DNA of 64,000 bases. Source: Gnetum montanum. Lineage: Eukaryota > Streptophyta > Gnetopsida > Gnetales > Gnetaceae. The translations under genes and the position numbers were made by a program. Below are positions 23,600 through 35,289 of this stretch, piece after piece. Position 1 is the first letter of the stretch, and every line of letters starts with the position of its first letter. The DNA is taken from contig MNCI01026334.1 of the NCBI GenBank assembly GCA_015680685.1, forward strand, positions 1,101,610-1,165,609. The letters run 5' to 3'. The notes beneath the pieces are model-generated. The model saw only the letters and a list, made by a program, of their open reading frames with translations. It was not told the origin of the DNA and did not search any database.

Positions 23600-25040
23600 T
23601 TAATAAATTTTCAAGATTTTTCAAGTTTTGATGGCTAAAAATGAAGGATTCAAGGTAGATTGAAAGGTCTGGGGTAATGTTAGTTGGAAATTAAGGCACC
23701 AAAAATGTAATAAAGTGAAATTATATAATGAAGTTCTTTGAATAGGGTGAGGAAAAAGGATATGTAGTGGTCCTAAGAAACGTTTGGTTGAAATAATGAC
23801 AAAGAAAAAAATAGATTTGACAATGTAATACTTAGAGGGTATAAAATGATGTGGTGATGTGCAACAAGGACAAAGTACAAACGTCACGCAAGTGGGTTCT
23901 CTCCAAAGCAAGTTCCAACCTATCATGCCCTTGCGTAACCATGCCTTGAAATGTCCATAGGCATAGAAGGGTTAAATGTAATCTGCATCTGTGCAACAAA
24001 ACACACACATGTTAAGTACGACGGCTATGATGTATGAATTCTATGCTACACAAGACACAAATTAGAAGTACTTGGACCATGAGATGAGACAAATTATAGA
24101 AGGGATCGCAGAGATCAGGATGTGAGGTAACTTATCCTAGGCATAATGAATCCTAAGTGTTGTGCATGATTATAGTACCATTAGCCTTTCACTCCAAGAT
24201 CAAAATCAAGTCCATACCTCTGATCAGTGACATCACATTATTTCATCCTAATGATAGAAAACCATAAGAGCATCATGACAACAAGGCGTATGATCACATG
24301 GAATTTTGTGGAAGGGAGGAGTGATTCAGCTTTTTCTGCAGTGCATCTTTCTTAGGCTTTTCTTTTTTGCTTCTCTTCTTTCTTTTCTTTTTGGCTTTCT
24401 TCTTCTAGCCACTTTTTTCACTTTGTCTTTTCCAAAGGTGATCCAGGGAAGCCGCCAACCTTCAGGCATGGATGCATGTCTTTCTAGTGGGACCCCCCAA
24501 AAAAACATTGAGTTCTTTTATTGAGTGCCTTTATCACAACTCTTACTCCCATTTTTTGTTAGATTTATAAGGATCTTAGTACAACCAAGCTACATGATAG
24601 CACATACAAATGTCACCAAAGAGAATCCACAAGCCCCCTTAATGTCACACCCTTACCATTCCCTCTTAGTCCATCACTCTTTGCTTTGGGCATAATGAGT
24701 ACAAAGTTACTTTAAGTTTTAATGATAACAAGAACATCATCGTACCCAGAGTAAAACCTCTTATTAATAGAATGGGTGGGTGGATGTTGTGGGCTCACTG
24801 TCCAAATAATTAGTCCCTTGTGACTCGATAACATAGAACAACACCTCAACCAACAGGTCACATGAGTATTTCATTCACAGATGAGATCACCCTCAATAAG
24901 ATAAAATGACAAATTGAAAGATGAAAAATTAGAAAATGAAAAATTGAAAAATAAAAAACAAAAAAGAAATTGTAAAACTAAAGAAAAGGAAAAACATTTA
25001 CCAATTCTACTTGTCAAAATGGGGGGGTATCCCCCATGAC
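23600..25040 (-). other. Noncoding region of element 2
   Basis: No gene. It corresponds to 54480-55970 of element 3: the phrase CCACAACATCCACCCA occurs in both (about 24785-24800 on the minus strand here, 54858-54873 there), preceded by a T-rich run and followed by a purine-rich run (24340-24420 here, 55137-55180 there). Confidence 0.65.
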
Positions 25041-27356
25041 TAAACCTTTAATCATGGCAAGAATTAATAAATGGAAAGTTTGGATCCATGCATGTTGGAA
25101 ATATTGGGGTTCGGTCACATCCAAACCACTAGATGTCTTTTGGAGTGGTGGCAGGAATGTTCCCAAATTGGGATTCACACACTTGATTAAAGTAGGCATA
25201 GTGGGGTAGATTATAAGATGTGGTCATGTGATAAGAAGCTAACCCACTATGGCACCCATGACCATAAGATGGTATGCAAGAATTGATATGTCTACCCACG
25301 TTGTTATATTCATTGGGTCGCATGGTTGTTGAAGTGTCGATTAGTGGCCTAGATAAGTTAACAAGAGGCGTTGAGTTTGAAGAGAAAGCTGCATCACCAT
25401 GTTGGGCTTTTGCTAAGTTGGAGGATGTAGTGGTTTCAAAACCATACTGCCTCTTTCTATGGACATGCCTAAAGAAAGGATGCTTTTCACATTGTGAAGG
25501 ATTCCCACTACTATTGGTAGTAGCAGCACAAGTAATGTTCATTGGTTAGTGCTATGGTACAAAACTTTCCGATACTACTGGTGGCGATGTAGAAGGAGGT
25601 GAAGGAGGAGAATATTGAGAGTAAGGATAAGTCTAAGAAATATGAGGTGATGATCCTATAAGAGAGGACATGGGTTGATGATATTCAAGTGAATGATAAT
25701 GATGAGGTGAAGTAGAGGATGTTGATCCAACTGGAGAAATAAGGTGTTGAATATAATAAGCACTTGGTGTCAGGGCATACGAAGGTTGAGGCCAGTTTGG
25801 CAATGGTCTCCCCCACACTTGGGGGTTTTGCCACTACGGTTGAGCACAGTACTTCTTTACAAAATCTGGATATAGCATTCTTTCCCACTGCTCATGTAGA
25901 TGCGACAAGATTGGGCATTGGCCTTTGGGGTGATCATACAGGAAAAGATCGCATTGATACTTCTAATTTGTAGTTGAGCCCCTATCCTTATTTTCTTCAA
26001 TCCTTCTTTTCGATTGTTGAATGGTGTTCTACCCTATTTCTAAGTTTGGAATCCTCTATTTGTTTTGGTTTTCAGAGTGATCTTACGCAGTTCTACCTCT
26101 AATAATGTTTGCATAATCTCCGCATTTTTCATGTACACACTCCATCATCTTATTAATCCTTACCTCGATTTTATCTAGTGATTTTAGTATTGGCAAAGAT
26201 GAGGATGGTTCCATATTCTTGAGGTGAGTTGATTTCTCCTCTTCATTATTATGGATCTTTGTTACTCTAAGAGTTTGGTCTAGTTGAGATTTTTCAACAT
26301 TCTCCCATTTGATTATTTCTTCCTCTTCTTTTGCTACTCGCTTAATAAGCTCTTGGAATTGGTGGGTTCATAGTTCATATAGTTTACGTGGAGCATACAT
26401 CCCTAGGGTTTCCCTTGTTTCATTATGGAGCCCATCCATGATGTGACACATTAGCCTTTCCTTAGAGAACCCATGGTCGGGGCATTTGTTTAACAGCAAG
26501 TAATATCTTTCTAAGGCCATGTCCAAGGGTTCATGTTGCCCTTATTTCCACTCTTGGATTTGTCTCCTCAAGGCTAACACTCTTGCACAGGTTTGATATC
26601 TTTCATTGAAGAGTTCTATCATTGTGGGCAAACGACGAATTGATTTCAACTTTAAAGACCTGTACCATACTTTTGCTTGGCCAATGAGTGTCATAGGAAA
26701 GAGCTTAAGTCTTTGCCACCTACATTATCAATGTTGTTCCATGCACAAGCATCATAGAAGGCTTGTAAATGGTGTTGCAGATCTAAATCATAGCCTCCTG
26801 AGAACTTGGAAAGGTTGTTTAAATCAAGCTTGGGTAGATGGCTTTCCTTGCAATGCCTACAAGGTATCTAAATAGCCTCTATTATGTGCATTAGGCTTTT
26901 AGTAGCCATCGCCACTAAATAACTTGTGAGTTTGTGAGTTGGGACGATGTTGTCTATGTTCATGTTGGCGTTCTTGATTTTGCCTATGGGTTCTATTTTT
27001 GTTTCTATGGTGATCCCTTAAGAAATAGTCATGACCTGACATTGAAAGAGCAGAGGAAGAGAGAGAACTGAAAGACTCATCATCACTTTTGTAAGTCTCC
27101 TAATCATCCCCTAATGTACTCTTGCTAACCATTGAGGCCTTACAAGCCCCCTCATTCTAGGAGATCTCCCATCCTCACTAGAGGTGTCTAAGTTGGATGA
27201 CAAGAGTCCTTGAGTATTGTTCGGGTATCTATGAACATATGTAACTCCTGCATAAGATTGAGTACTCCAAACTTCTTCTTCATCATAAATTGCGTTGGTT
27301 CTCCAATGAATTACCTTGCTAGATGTTATGTTATCGATATCCTATGAGAGAGACAT
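25040..27356 (-). pseudogene. gag of element 2 (broken)
   Basis: Starts MSLS at the ATG 27356, about 115 nt after the PBS. Recognisable parts are a His/Arg/Asn-rich N-terminal third, the capsid-like core (AKVWYRSLKLKSI near 26650, MIELFNERYQ, then LRRQIQEWK and ALERYYLLLNKCPDHGF), a Lys/Glu-rich helix, a zinc-knuckle-like YQCDLFLYDHPKGQCP near 25890-25945, and a Pro/Ser/Tyr-rich tail. Stops are scattered, but the core is easily read. The tail ends near 25040 without a protease motif. Confidence 0.72.
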
Positions 27357-27470
27357 TGTCGTGAATTATGTGTGACTTAATTAAATTTAATTTCTTTTCT
27401 AAAATATATATCATTAATACTTTGTTACAGTGATCTTGTATGATATAACTAATCTAGATAACTAGCACCG

Positions 27471-27488
27471 TCCCCAGCAATAGCGCCA
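27471..27488 (-). other. Primer-binding site of element 2 (tRNA-Asp)
   Basis: Minus strand TGGCGCTATTGCTGGGGA, one base inside the LTR. It matches the tRNA-Asp complement TGGCGCCGTTGCCGGGGA at 15 of 18, with the three differences all C to T or G to A. Confidence 0.85.
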
Positions 27489-27489
27489 A

Positions 27490-28331
27490 TGATGAGTGGT
27501 GAGGTACCCCTACACTCAACCATACGAATACAAGCATGCATGCATGATCTAATTAAACTTTGCAGATGGACTAGTTGTGGCACCTAGATAGTTATACATT
27601 GATCATAGTTCATTGTCTTCCCACCTCGACTAGTATTTTCTCTGTCACGTATGGTTTAGTCTAAAGTGAGGTTTATGATGTAATTTCTAATACTATGCTA
27701 CTCCTAAAGACAATGAGAAATAACTTGATTAAGCTAATAAGCAATAGGAAATAAAAGCTAATCGGTCCTTAATCATCCATACACATCTTGGACTTCATGT
27801 ACTACTTTTGGGACTACCAAGTGCACATCACTCGAAGCACTACTTTATACACTACTGGATTACCACATAGTCACACTTAAATGTTCGTAATTAAGACATA
27901 CCCATTCTGCATTAATAACAGAAATAGTAAATGACAATAAGGAAATATTAACTAAGAAATCAACAATAAATAATTAATATTTAAAATAAGTAAAAGCTAA
28001 GTGAATGCTACAATGATGGAGTAATCTCGATATGTATTGTCGATTGTGTGCGTGTCCAAGTACGTCACACTCAAACAAATTTTCCATACAATTACAAGCA
28101 TCACACTATGGGCATGCACTTGGGAAAAGAATTGAAAACTAACTAAAAACTAACAAAGAGACTCAACCCAAAGACTTAACAAAAGGCTTCCTCACTATGC
28201 GCCTGAATGCTATATTTATAGGCTGACACAAGAATCACGATCTCATGTATAAAATATCATATCCAGGCTGCAATATTGCGTACCCAATATCATGTACTCG
28301 ATATCAAGCCCTAGCAAACCACGATTCATCA
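27490..28331 (-). repeat. 5' LTR of element 2
   Basis: 842 bp, TGATGA...TCATCA. The same U3 palindrome array as the 3' LTR lies at 28237-28310, with the TATA box at 28208-28222. Several differences from the 3' LTR are at CpG sites, where this copy has CA or TG. Confidence 0.9.
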
Positions 28332-28521
28332 ATTACAGTTAACCATACCATGTGCATCACAAGTGTAATTAGGAAGACAATCAATGACCTTTAAGGAAAG
28401 GTTTACTTCCTAAAAGACCAGTGTACCAAAAACTATAAGAGTTCATAGAATTTGACTAGATCACACATGAATGCTTTGTGATTCGTATGGTTGGGCATAG
28501 GGGTGCCTCAACTGCTCATCA
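28332..28521 (+). repeat. 5' LTR of element 3, right part
   Basis: Matches 60166-60355 of the 3' LTR, ending TCATCA at 28521. Together with 18562-19145 it makes up the 5' LTR that element 2 interrupted; about 145 bp of the LTR middle is missing at the N. Confidence 0.9.
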
Positions 28522-28522
28522 T

Positions 28523-28540
28523 TGGCGTCATTGCTAGGGA
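28523..28540 (+). other. Primer-binding site of element 3 (tRNA-Asp)
   Basis: TGGCGTCATTGCTAGGGA, one base after the LTR. It differs from the tRNA-Asp complement at four positions, all C to T or G to A. Confidence 0.85.
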
Positions 28541-28616
28541 CTCTATTTGTTGAAATGTGGGCTATCTAAGATTAGTAAGTATCATTAATATCGTTGGAAG
28601 AACCCAAGGTCAACAT
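28541..28616 (+). other. Leader of element 3, left part
   Basis: Short untranslated leader between PBS and gag, interrupted by element 4. It ends in AACAT (28612-28616), the target site duplicated at 48184-48188. The leader resumes there and reaches the gag ATG at 48247. Confidence 0.75.
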
Positions 28617-30318
28617 TGAAACACCACTAATTTCAGCCTAGCACTTTGAAATGGAAGCGACTCAAGCCCTTTCGAAATTTTGGAGATAAAGTTTGGCTGA
28701 GACATGGCATTCATGCTGACTTGGAAACTCACGCTAATGCTGGACACTGTGGTCACGCTGTGGTCATGCTGCAGTGTGACCTTCAGCGTGACCAACTTTC
28801 ACAACTCCAAACAGCCTCCAAACCGACTCAGAATGACTTGATTTCGAATGTGCAGGTCATCCTCAGGCATCCTTGAGCTTAGCATCTACAACCTCTAACT
28901 TCAACTTCCAGAATCTCTAGATTTTAAGTCAAAATTTACAAGTTTTCACAGGTGTTTGCAGGTGATGCTATAGGTTACGCTATGGTCACGCTGCAACGTG
29001 ACCATAGCGTGACCTACCCAAAATAGCCAACGTGACCTACTCAAAACCACTCAAATCTAAGCTCAAATTCCAAATTCCAGAGTTAACCACATTTAAATAG
29101 CAGTTGCAGGCTCCAGAAATCAAAATTTGGTGTCAAAAGATCAAGTTTTCTTCACTCACGTTGGAGGTCACGCTGGGCATGAGTGCAACGCGAGTGCAAC
29201 ATCCACACGCTGGGAACACTGGACGCTGGATACACGCTGAAGGTCACACTAGGCATGAGTGCAGCGTGACCACAAATCAAATTACACTATAGCTCAACTC
29301 GACTCTGAAGGCACATCAATTCATGTTTGAAGCCATGTTGCCTCGAACAGCCTCAAATCGACATCTTGACATCCTGCAGCACTCGATCCATGGTCAAGCA
29401 AGCCGAGTCGAATTTCTCTTATTGTACATTTCATTGTAAATCCCCATTTGTGGGCATGTTAGGCCCTAATGGCCTAAATTAAATGTACTTTCATGGGCTT
29501 GAGTAACCCACTAGTTGTAAAATGCAATGTATCTGGTCAGGAACGTAGCTTGCCAACACACATCCCACTCTTGCTGACACACATCCAACTCGTGCACAAC
29601 TATCCATTGGACACGTGTCACTGGATCCGCTTTCCTCTCATCTCCCAGCCGTTGATTCCATTCCTGAACCTTGCACCTGAGCCCAGCCCAACCCTATAAA
29701 TACCCTATCAATTCACATAAACTGGGGGGGTTGGCAAATGGGAGACATCAGCAATTTTGAGAATGAATAGCAAACCAGCAAATCCTTGGGTGCTCGGCAT
29801 ACTTGACTCCTAGCATCCAAGCACTTCTCACATACATCACATCACATCATCACATCATCGAGTCACATCACTCTGAGGCTAGGTGTTTGACCTACCATCC
29901 ACACGTGCAGCTACGCTTTGACCAGTGCACATCTTTTCTTTAAGCAATACAATTCAGTTCGTTTTACCAACTAGCCATTATTTCTATTTACTTTATTCTA
30001 CATTCACTTTACGTTCTATTTACATTCTGCTTATATTCTATTCACAATCCTGTTTACATTTTTACATGCACTATTCACGATCTTGTTTGCATTTTTACGC
30101 GCACTGTTCACGTTATCAGTTACGGTAACCCTAGCGCAAGCCATAGTTTATGCTCGAGGAAGTCCTTGGTTCATTTGCGTGCAGACTATCCAAGGCACTC
30201 TTCCTTCGTTCCATTTTCCATCTTACCCTCAAGTGAAGGCAGGGTTGATTGTACCTACCTGACGATCTTTCGGTGTCTGTTTCTTTCTAGCCTTACACCG
30301 ACAATTTAGGTTAGTACA
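28617..30318 (+). repeat. 5' LTR of element 4
   Basis: 1702 bp, TGAAACACC...GTACA. The U3 has three clusters of GTCACGCTG and its complement CAGCGTGAC (about 28720-28800, 28955-29040, 29150-29280), often as facing pairs. The TATA box is CCCTATAAATACC (29693-29705). Identity to the 3' LTR is roughly 92% by eye over the first 150 bp. Confidence 0.92.
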
Positions 30319-30323
30319 GTTTT

Positions 30324-30342
30324 TGGTGCTAGAAGGAGGGCC
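30324..30342 (+). other. Primer-binding site of element 4 (tRNA not assigned)
   Basis: TGGTGCTAGAAGGAGGGCC starts five bases after the LTR. The TGG start and position fit a PBS, but I cannot say with confidence which tRNA 3' end it matches. Confidence 0.55.
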
Positions 30343-30420
30343 AAACTCACTTGTTATTTGTTAAAACGTCGCTACCTATCAAAACTTATCCATCTTGCCC
30401 CTTTGAGTCTCCCTATCACA

Positions 30421-30620
30421 ATTGGTCACGCTGAGCTTGCTCTCTGTTGGTCATGCTAAGCTTGCTCTCTGTCACACTGAGCTTGCTCCTTGTTGGTCAC
30501 GCTGAGCTTACTCCCTGTCGGTCACGCTGAGCTTGCTCTTTGTTGGTCACGCTGAGCTTGCTCTCTATCACGCTGTGGTTTGGTCGGTTTGGTCATGCTG
30601 TGGTTGTGTCACGTCGATCA
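30421..30620 (+). repeat. Leader tandem array with GTCACGCTG
   Basis: Six to seven direct copies of a unit of about 26 bp, GGTCACGCTGAGCTTGCTCT plus a few bases, between the PBS and the gag start. The unit contains the same nine-base motif as the U3 clusters. Confidence 0.85.
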
Positions 30621-30678
30621 TGCTATGACTGCTTGAAATCCAACTCCACTCATCTAGCCCAGTCTGCTCACGTTCATT

Positions 30679-33161
30679 ATGGAATCTTTCCAAACCAACC
30701 CAACAACGCTGCCAATTTTAGACTTTGGGGCTAAAACCTTGAACCCTGTGACTACCATGGAATCCATAACAGTCATTGAACAGATAAATCCCCAAGGTCC
30801 TACATGCCAGTTACTAAGGCTACAGGGCAAAGGTCCTACTTATGCAACTCTTACACCTGAAGAGTATAACTTCATCTGTGTCAAAATCCAAGCCAACCTA
30901 CCCATTGATCGTATAGAGAGGGAAGCAAAGCAAGAATATGAATTTATCCACAAAGGAGGACATGAGTTCATCCCTTCAGCATCTGACATAATCCCGCTAT
31001 CTAAAAACCATCATAAACTCATACCCCAGCTTCTTATGGCTAAAAGTCAAGCCTTACAGCTACCGCCAATAGAGCCCCAAGATGAGGAAGATGATTTTGC
31101 AGCCCAATCTGAACAGGGAGATTCCTACCACACTGTCAGTCCCCATGCCTATACAAACCCATTATTCCACCCTTTTTTGGAAGAAACTGTGCTTCCCCCT
31201 TCATCCGCAAACACTTGAGCGCTAGTTTCCTAACAAGAGGGACCTGCTTCCATTCATATCTTCTCTGTGCTTAATAAAGTTCACTCTGATGCGTCCACTT
31301 CCTTTCTACCCCTGCAAGTACAATCCCAACAACTCCCTCCCCAAAATAACGTAGGGTCAATCTTTCAACCTCAAGTAATTGGGATGCCATCGGTCATACT
31401 AGCTTCCGCATCCACCCATTACATACCTCAGGTACAGATCCATGGAGCACCATTGATTACTCCAACCAAACATGTTCAAGGTGTTACTTCACAAACTGTG
31501 GCCGGGTATTGCGTTCCACCGGTTGTAGTCTCAGTCCCGAATACTATCCCACCGCAATAAACATCAACCCAACAACCGCTCTTTCCACAAACAATGCAAC
31601 AACTAAATCATTATCAGCCACAATCCGCTCAATTCATTGGTCTACCTATCACCCAGGAATGGGCAGACACACAAAAAATGATGCACTCCTTGGCAGAAGA
31701 ATTAAAATGTCTTAAAACTGTGAACACTGAGGAAGTCAAGGTACTCAATTTTTATCAAAATGATCCAATTGACCCCTCAGTTCCACCTTTAACCTTGCCA
31801 AAGAAAGTCTCATTGCCCCAGCTGACCAAGTACAATGGAGAGGGAGACCCAAACGCCCACCTAGTGACGTTTCGAATAGAAAGTCTTTTCTTCAGGCATG
31901 GCCCCATGTAATTTTGCATGTGTTTGCTATGTCCTTAACCGGAAAAGCCTTAGATTGGTACCGATCTTTACCCCGTAGCTCCATATCTTCCCTAGAGGAT
32001 TTATTGCACCAGTTTCTCACTCGTTTCAAGTACAATCTGAAACCTGAAGCCACGTTAGATAGCTTAATCCAAATTAAACAAGCGCCACTTGAGCCAGCAA
32101 AGAAATTTATCCAAAGGTGGAGTGTAGCCTTAAATAAACTTCATGAACCTATCCCTGAAACATATTTGCTTACCATCCTCAAGGCGGTTGTAAATGACTT
32201 TATTAAGTCAAAGATTTACTATCTGAAAGCACACACATTGAGCCAAGCATTCGTGCAAATCAAAGACATAGAAGAGGCAGCACAAATAAGTAATGACCCA
32301 GCCTACTCAACCTTTAGGAGCCTACATACGAGGAAAGATAAGTCCAAAACAACAATAGCAGCAGTGGCCGAAACAACCCGACCTAGTCATCCAGGGCAAA
32401 AAGGAAAATAACCTGCTATCCCAAACAGCTATGAAAGAACCATGCCCACTCCTACACCCAAAAATTCTTCAAATAGAAACAACAACAAAGGTCATGCCTG
32501 TACCTTTGAAAGAAAAGACCCCACTCAATACACACCATTTCCCATGAAGCCTTCATAATTTCTTGACCAACTTCTAAAGGTCGAGCTAATTCAACACAAA
32601 CAAATATCTCCTACGGCCTCTCAAAGACACGATTGATTTTGTGAATTGGCCAAAAATCCAACCTTAGCAACAGCCAACGAACCCCCCATTCCAAAAGGCT
32701 TTAGGTTGGATAGGTTTTGTGAATATCACCAACGATGCGGTCATGGGACTAATTACTGCTTTACATTAAAACAGGATATACAACGCATGATTGATAGGGG
32801 TGAAGTACTATTCGACGAGGCAAACCCAATAAGACCCCAAAACCAATCCATGGGGGTCTACAAGGATCCTCTCAATACTAACAATGCACCATATGTGATT
32901 AATACTATCCATGTGGAAGAAAGACAAGACGTTCCTCGAAAACCTTTTGTGATTCGCATGCCTTCAGAAAACACACCGACCCCAACATATCCTCAAACCC
33001 CTTTCATCATGCACACATCCCCCACATCATCGAGATCATTCATTATCCGTGTACCTCCTTCTATTGCAGCCACAACTACACCATCTGAAAACCGACCCAT
33101 TCCCTTTGTGATCCGAGTGCCAAAACGCCCTGATATAGAAACCACCTCCATTCCCCCGTGA
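30679..33161 (+). pseudogene. gag of element 4 (broken)
   Basis: Starts MESFQTNPTTLP at 30679. The first three open parts (30679-31218, 31267-31560, 31594-31911) share one frame and are separated by stops (TGA at 31216, TAA at 31558); a frameshift then leads to 31914-32411 and 32646-33161. The N-terminal part is Pro/Gln-rich. The capsid-like core reads VSLPQLTKYNGEGDPNAHL, then MSLTGKALDWYRSLP, then DLLHQFLTRFKYNLKPEATL, typical of the retrotransposon gag family. A knuckle-like CEYHQRCGHGTNYC at about 32715 and the following LKQDIQRMIDRGEV are typical of Tat gags. Confidence 0.85.
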
Positions 33162-33511
33162 CCCCTGCGAGAACGTCTTGCCGATAGACTGACAAGAGAA
33201 TTCTTGGAAAGAGAAAACCATAACACAAAATAGGACCACCAAAGCCAACACCACTAAACGTTGTTCCCATGGGTCTGCCCATTAATGGGCCTAGTACGAG
33301 TCATCAAAACAAAGATAATGTCAAGAGTCATGTCCCAAACCCAGCATCTTCAGTAAAAACCCCTCCATGGGAAATACGAATGCTGGGTTAAATGGACCGA
33401 ATCTCTATGGACAAGGGTGCCCCAAATGGTAAAGACCTAGCAAATGCGTTGACGTAGGTCACACAAGCTTTAAAACAAAAGAATACTTCTTTAAGCCTGT
33501 ATGATCTAGTA

Positions 33512-34384
33512 ATGACTTCACCAGTGCATCGAGATGCTCTCGTGAGTATGTTAACTTCAGTCCCTGTTAGTGAGGACCTTCCTATAGATGAACCATCCAT
33601 TCATGCAATATTGTCCACACAATCTCAGGAATCAAAGACTACATCACTAGAGTTTCGCGCTAAGGACATTAAGCTAGATGAGAAAACAGGAGAAGTTACT
33701 ACAACTCCTATGTCAATAACGATACAGGCTAATCATTTGAAGATACGTAGGATGCATGTCGATGGAAGTGCGGTAACCAATGTAATACCTTTTTCCTTCA
33801 TCGAAAAACTAGGACTTACCGAACAAATACAACCCACAACAACTTCTTTCCTAAAATCCTTCAATGCTTCCCTTGTTGGAGTGAAAGGTATGGTTACCTT
33901 AGATTTCATAGCCAGGGACCAATTCCCCACATTAGCTGAATTCATAGTAGTCGATGAAATGCTAGGATTTAATCTGATCCTAGGACGTCCCTGGTTGGCT
34001 CAGCTTAAAGTCGTATCCTTACCAATCCATCAGAAGATCCACCTACGTTACGAGGGTGGTGAAATTATCATATATGGGGATGCAATAGTACCACCTACTT
34101 CCTCACACTCTAAAGTAGATCAAGAGTCAGAAATTGAGTTCGTTGAGCCTAAGCAAGGAACCATGAGCATACTTCAAAACATAAATCCAACACTAGCTCC
34201 CAACCCTACTGAAACTGAAGAAACACTAGACAATACAAACATAGGCGCCATCCCTACTAATGTCTCTTGGTCAGAATTACCCTTTAATATCACCGATGAA
34301 GGAGAAGGTGAGTATAAAATCTTACCCGCATGCTCAACCCCACATGTTAAACTACAAAGGATCAAAAAGCAACTCAATAAATAG
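33512..34384 (+). pseudogene. Protease region of element 4
   Basis: A 290-codon open frame, shifted relative to gag. The active-site block MHVDGSAVTNVIPFSFIEKL near 33750-33810 is the Tat-type D-G-x-x-x-N-V form of the aspartic protease. It is followed by FIVVDEMLGFNLILGRPWL and by the acidic stretch ITDEGEGEYKI. Within that stretch AAG|GTGAGT (34305-34313) is a strong splice donor consensus, which could be the start of an Ogre-type intron. Gag and pol are joined by this region. Confidence 0.78.
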
Positions 34385-34385
34385 A

Positions 34386-34565
34386 GTTAAACTATGAAAT
34401 GTCTAAAATGACGTTAAACTACAAAATGTCTGAAATGACGTTAAACTACGAAATGTCCAAAATGACATTAAATTACGAAATGTCCAAAATGACGTTAAAC
34501 TACCCACTGTCTGATATGATGTTAAACTTCCAAAAAACGTCCACAATGACATCAAACTAGCCACG
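34386..34565 (+). repeat. 27-bp tandem repeats after protease
   Basis: Six copies of a 27-bp unit of the form GTTAAACTACAAAATGTC plus nine more bases. The unit is related to the longer arrays after integrase: all contain a TGAC-TTAAAC core. Confidence 0.8.
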
Positions 34566-35289
34566 GTCAGAAATGGTCGGTTCCGTTTAAAAAATTTTGA
34601 AAACATTACTATCTTTGGCCCACCATGGCATAAAACTGGTAATCCTTTCTTTAACAACATATGCAATAGTCCATCATGACTTTAAACTAATGTACCCAGC
34701 CCGAAATGGCTTTAAACTAGAGCCAACAAATTACAGATTTATGAACTCCCATCATTTTACATTAAATTTTCGCTTACAAGTTACAAGTTACAATTTAGAT
34801 TCTTGCACGGTCATTGCCTTCTTTTTCAAGTATTTACCTTACATCTCGCTTTACACTTTAGAAATTTATGTTACATTTAGTTGCACACATATACTAGAGA
34901 AAATAAAGAAAAATAATAAAAAACATGAAAAATAACAAAAATATTTACATAGAACATCAAAGTAACGAAGGAATGCAACCATTTTATACCACAATTAAAT
35001 TCAAGCCATTACATCAGTCTTTATACATTTTATCAAAAATCTAAAAACACTCAACGGCTTAAGTTTGACTAATGCAAAACTCATGGATGGGGCTGATGCC
35101 CAAGATCCTCTTCATCATTCTCTCCTGCTCCACTAGGGCCAGCTCCATCAGTAACATGTCTCTACAAACAGAAAACAAAAAAAAAATAGAACAAAACAAG
35201 TAATGATAATAAAACAAATCATAAACACAAAAATCAGAAAAATAGTAACACTAACAATGAAAAATAATAAAATCATACAAAAATAAATG

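Larger units (their letters stand above)
19147..28331 (-). mobile_element. Element 2: pol-less Athila relative with gag and second ORF
   Basis: Direct LTRs 19147-20002 and 27490-28331 flank 7.5 kb holding a tRNA-Asp PBS, gag, the shared noncoding region, a U3-like internal promoter and a second ORF. Nothing resembling protease, RT, RNase H or integrase lies between gag (ending near 25040) and the noncoding region, where element 3 has about 4 kb of pol. It sits inside the 5' LTR of element 3. The right-hand TSD half is ATTAC (28332-28336); the left half is lost at the N. LTR-LTR identity by eye is about 90% over a 180-bp sample. Confidence 0.9.

Noticed and set aside
24306-24524. Small plus-strand frame rich in Phe and Leu, membrane-protein-like
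   Set aside because: It is the antisense of a purine-rich noncoding run in element 2; composition artefact.
33036-33282. Overlapping minus-strand frames opposite gag of element 4
   Set aside because: Shadows of the Pro/Thr-rich gag tail; no conserved pattern.
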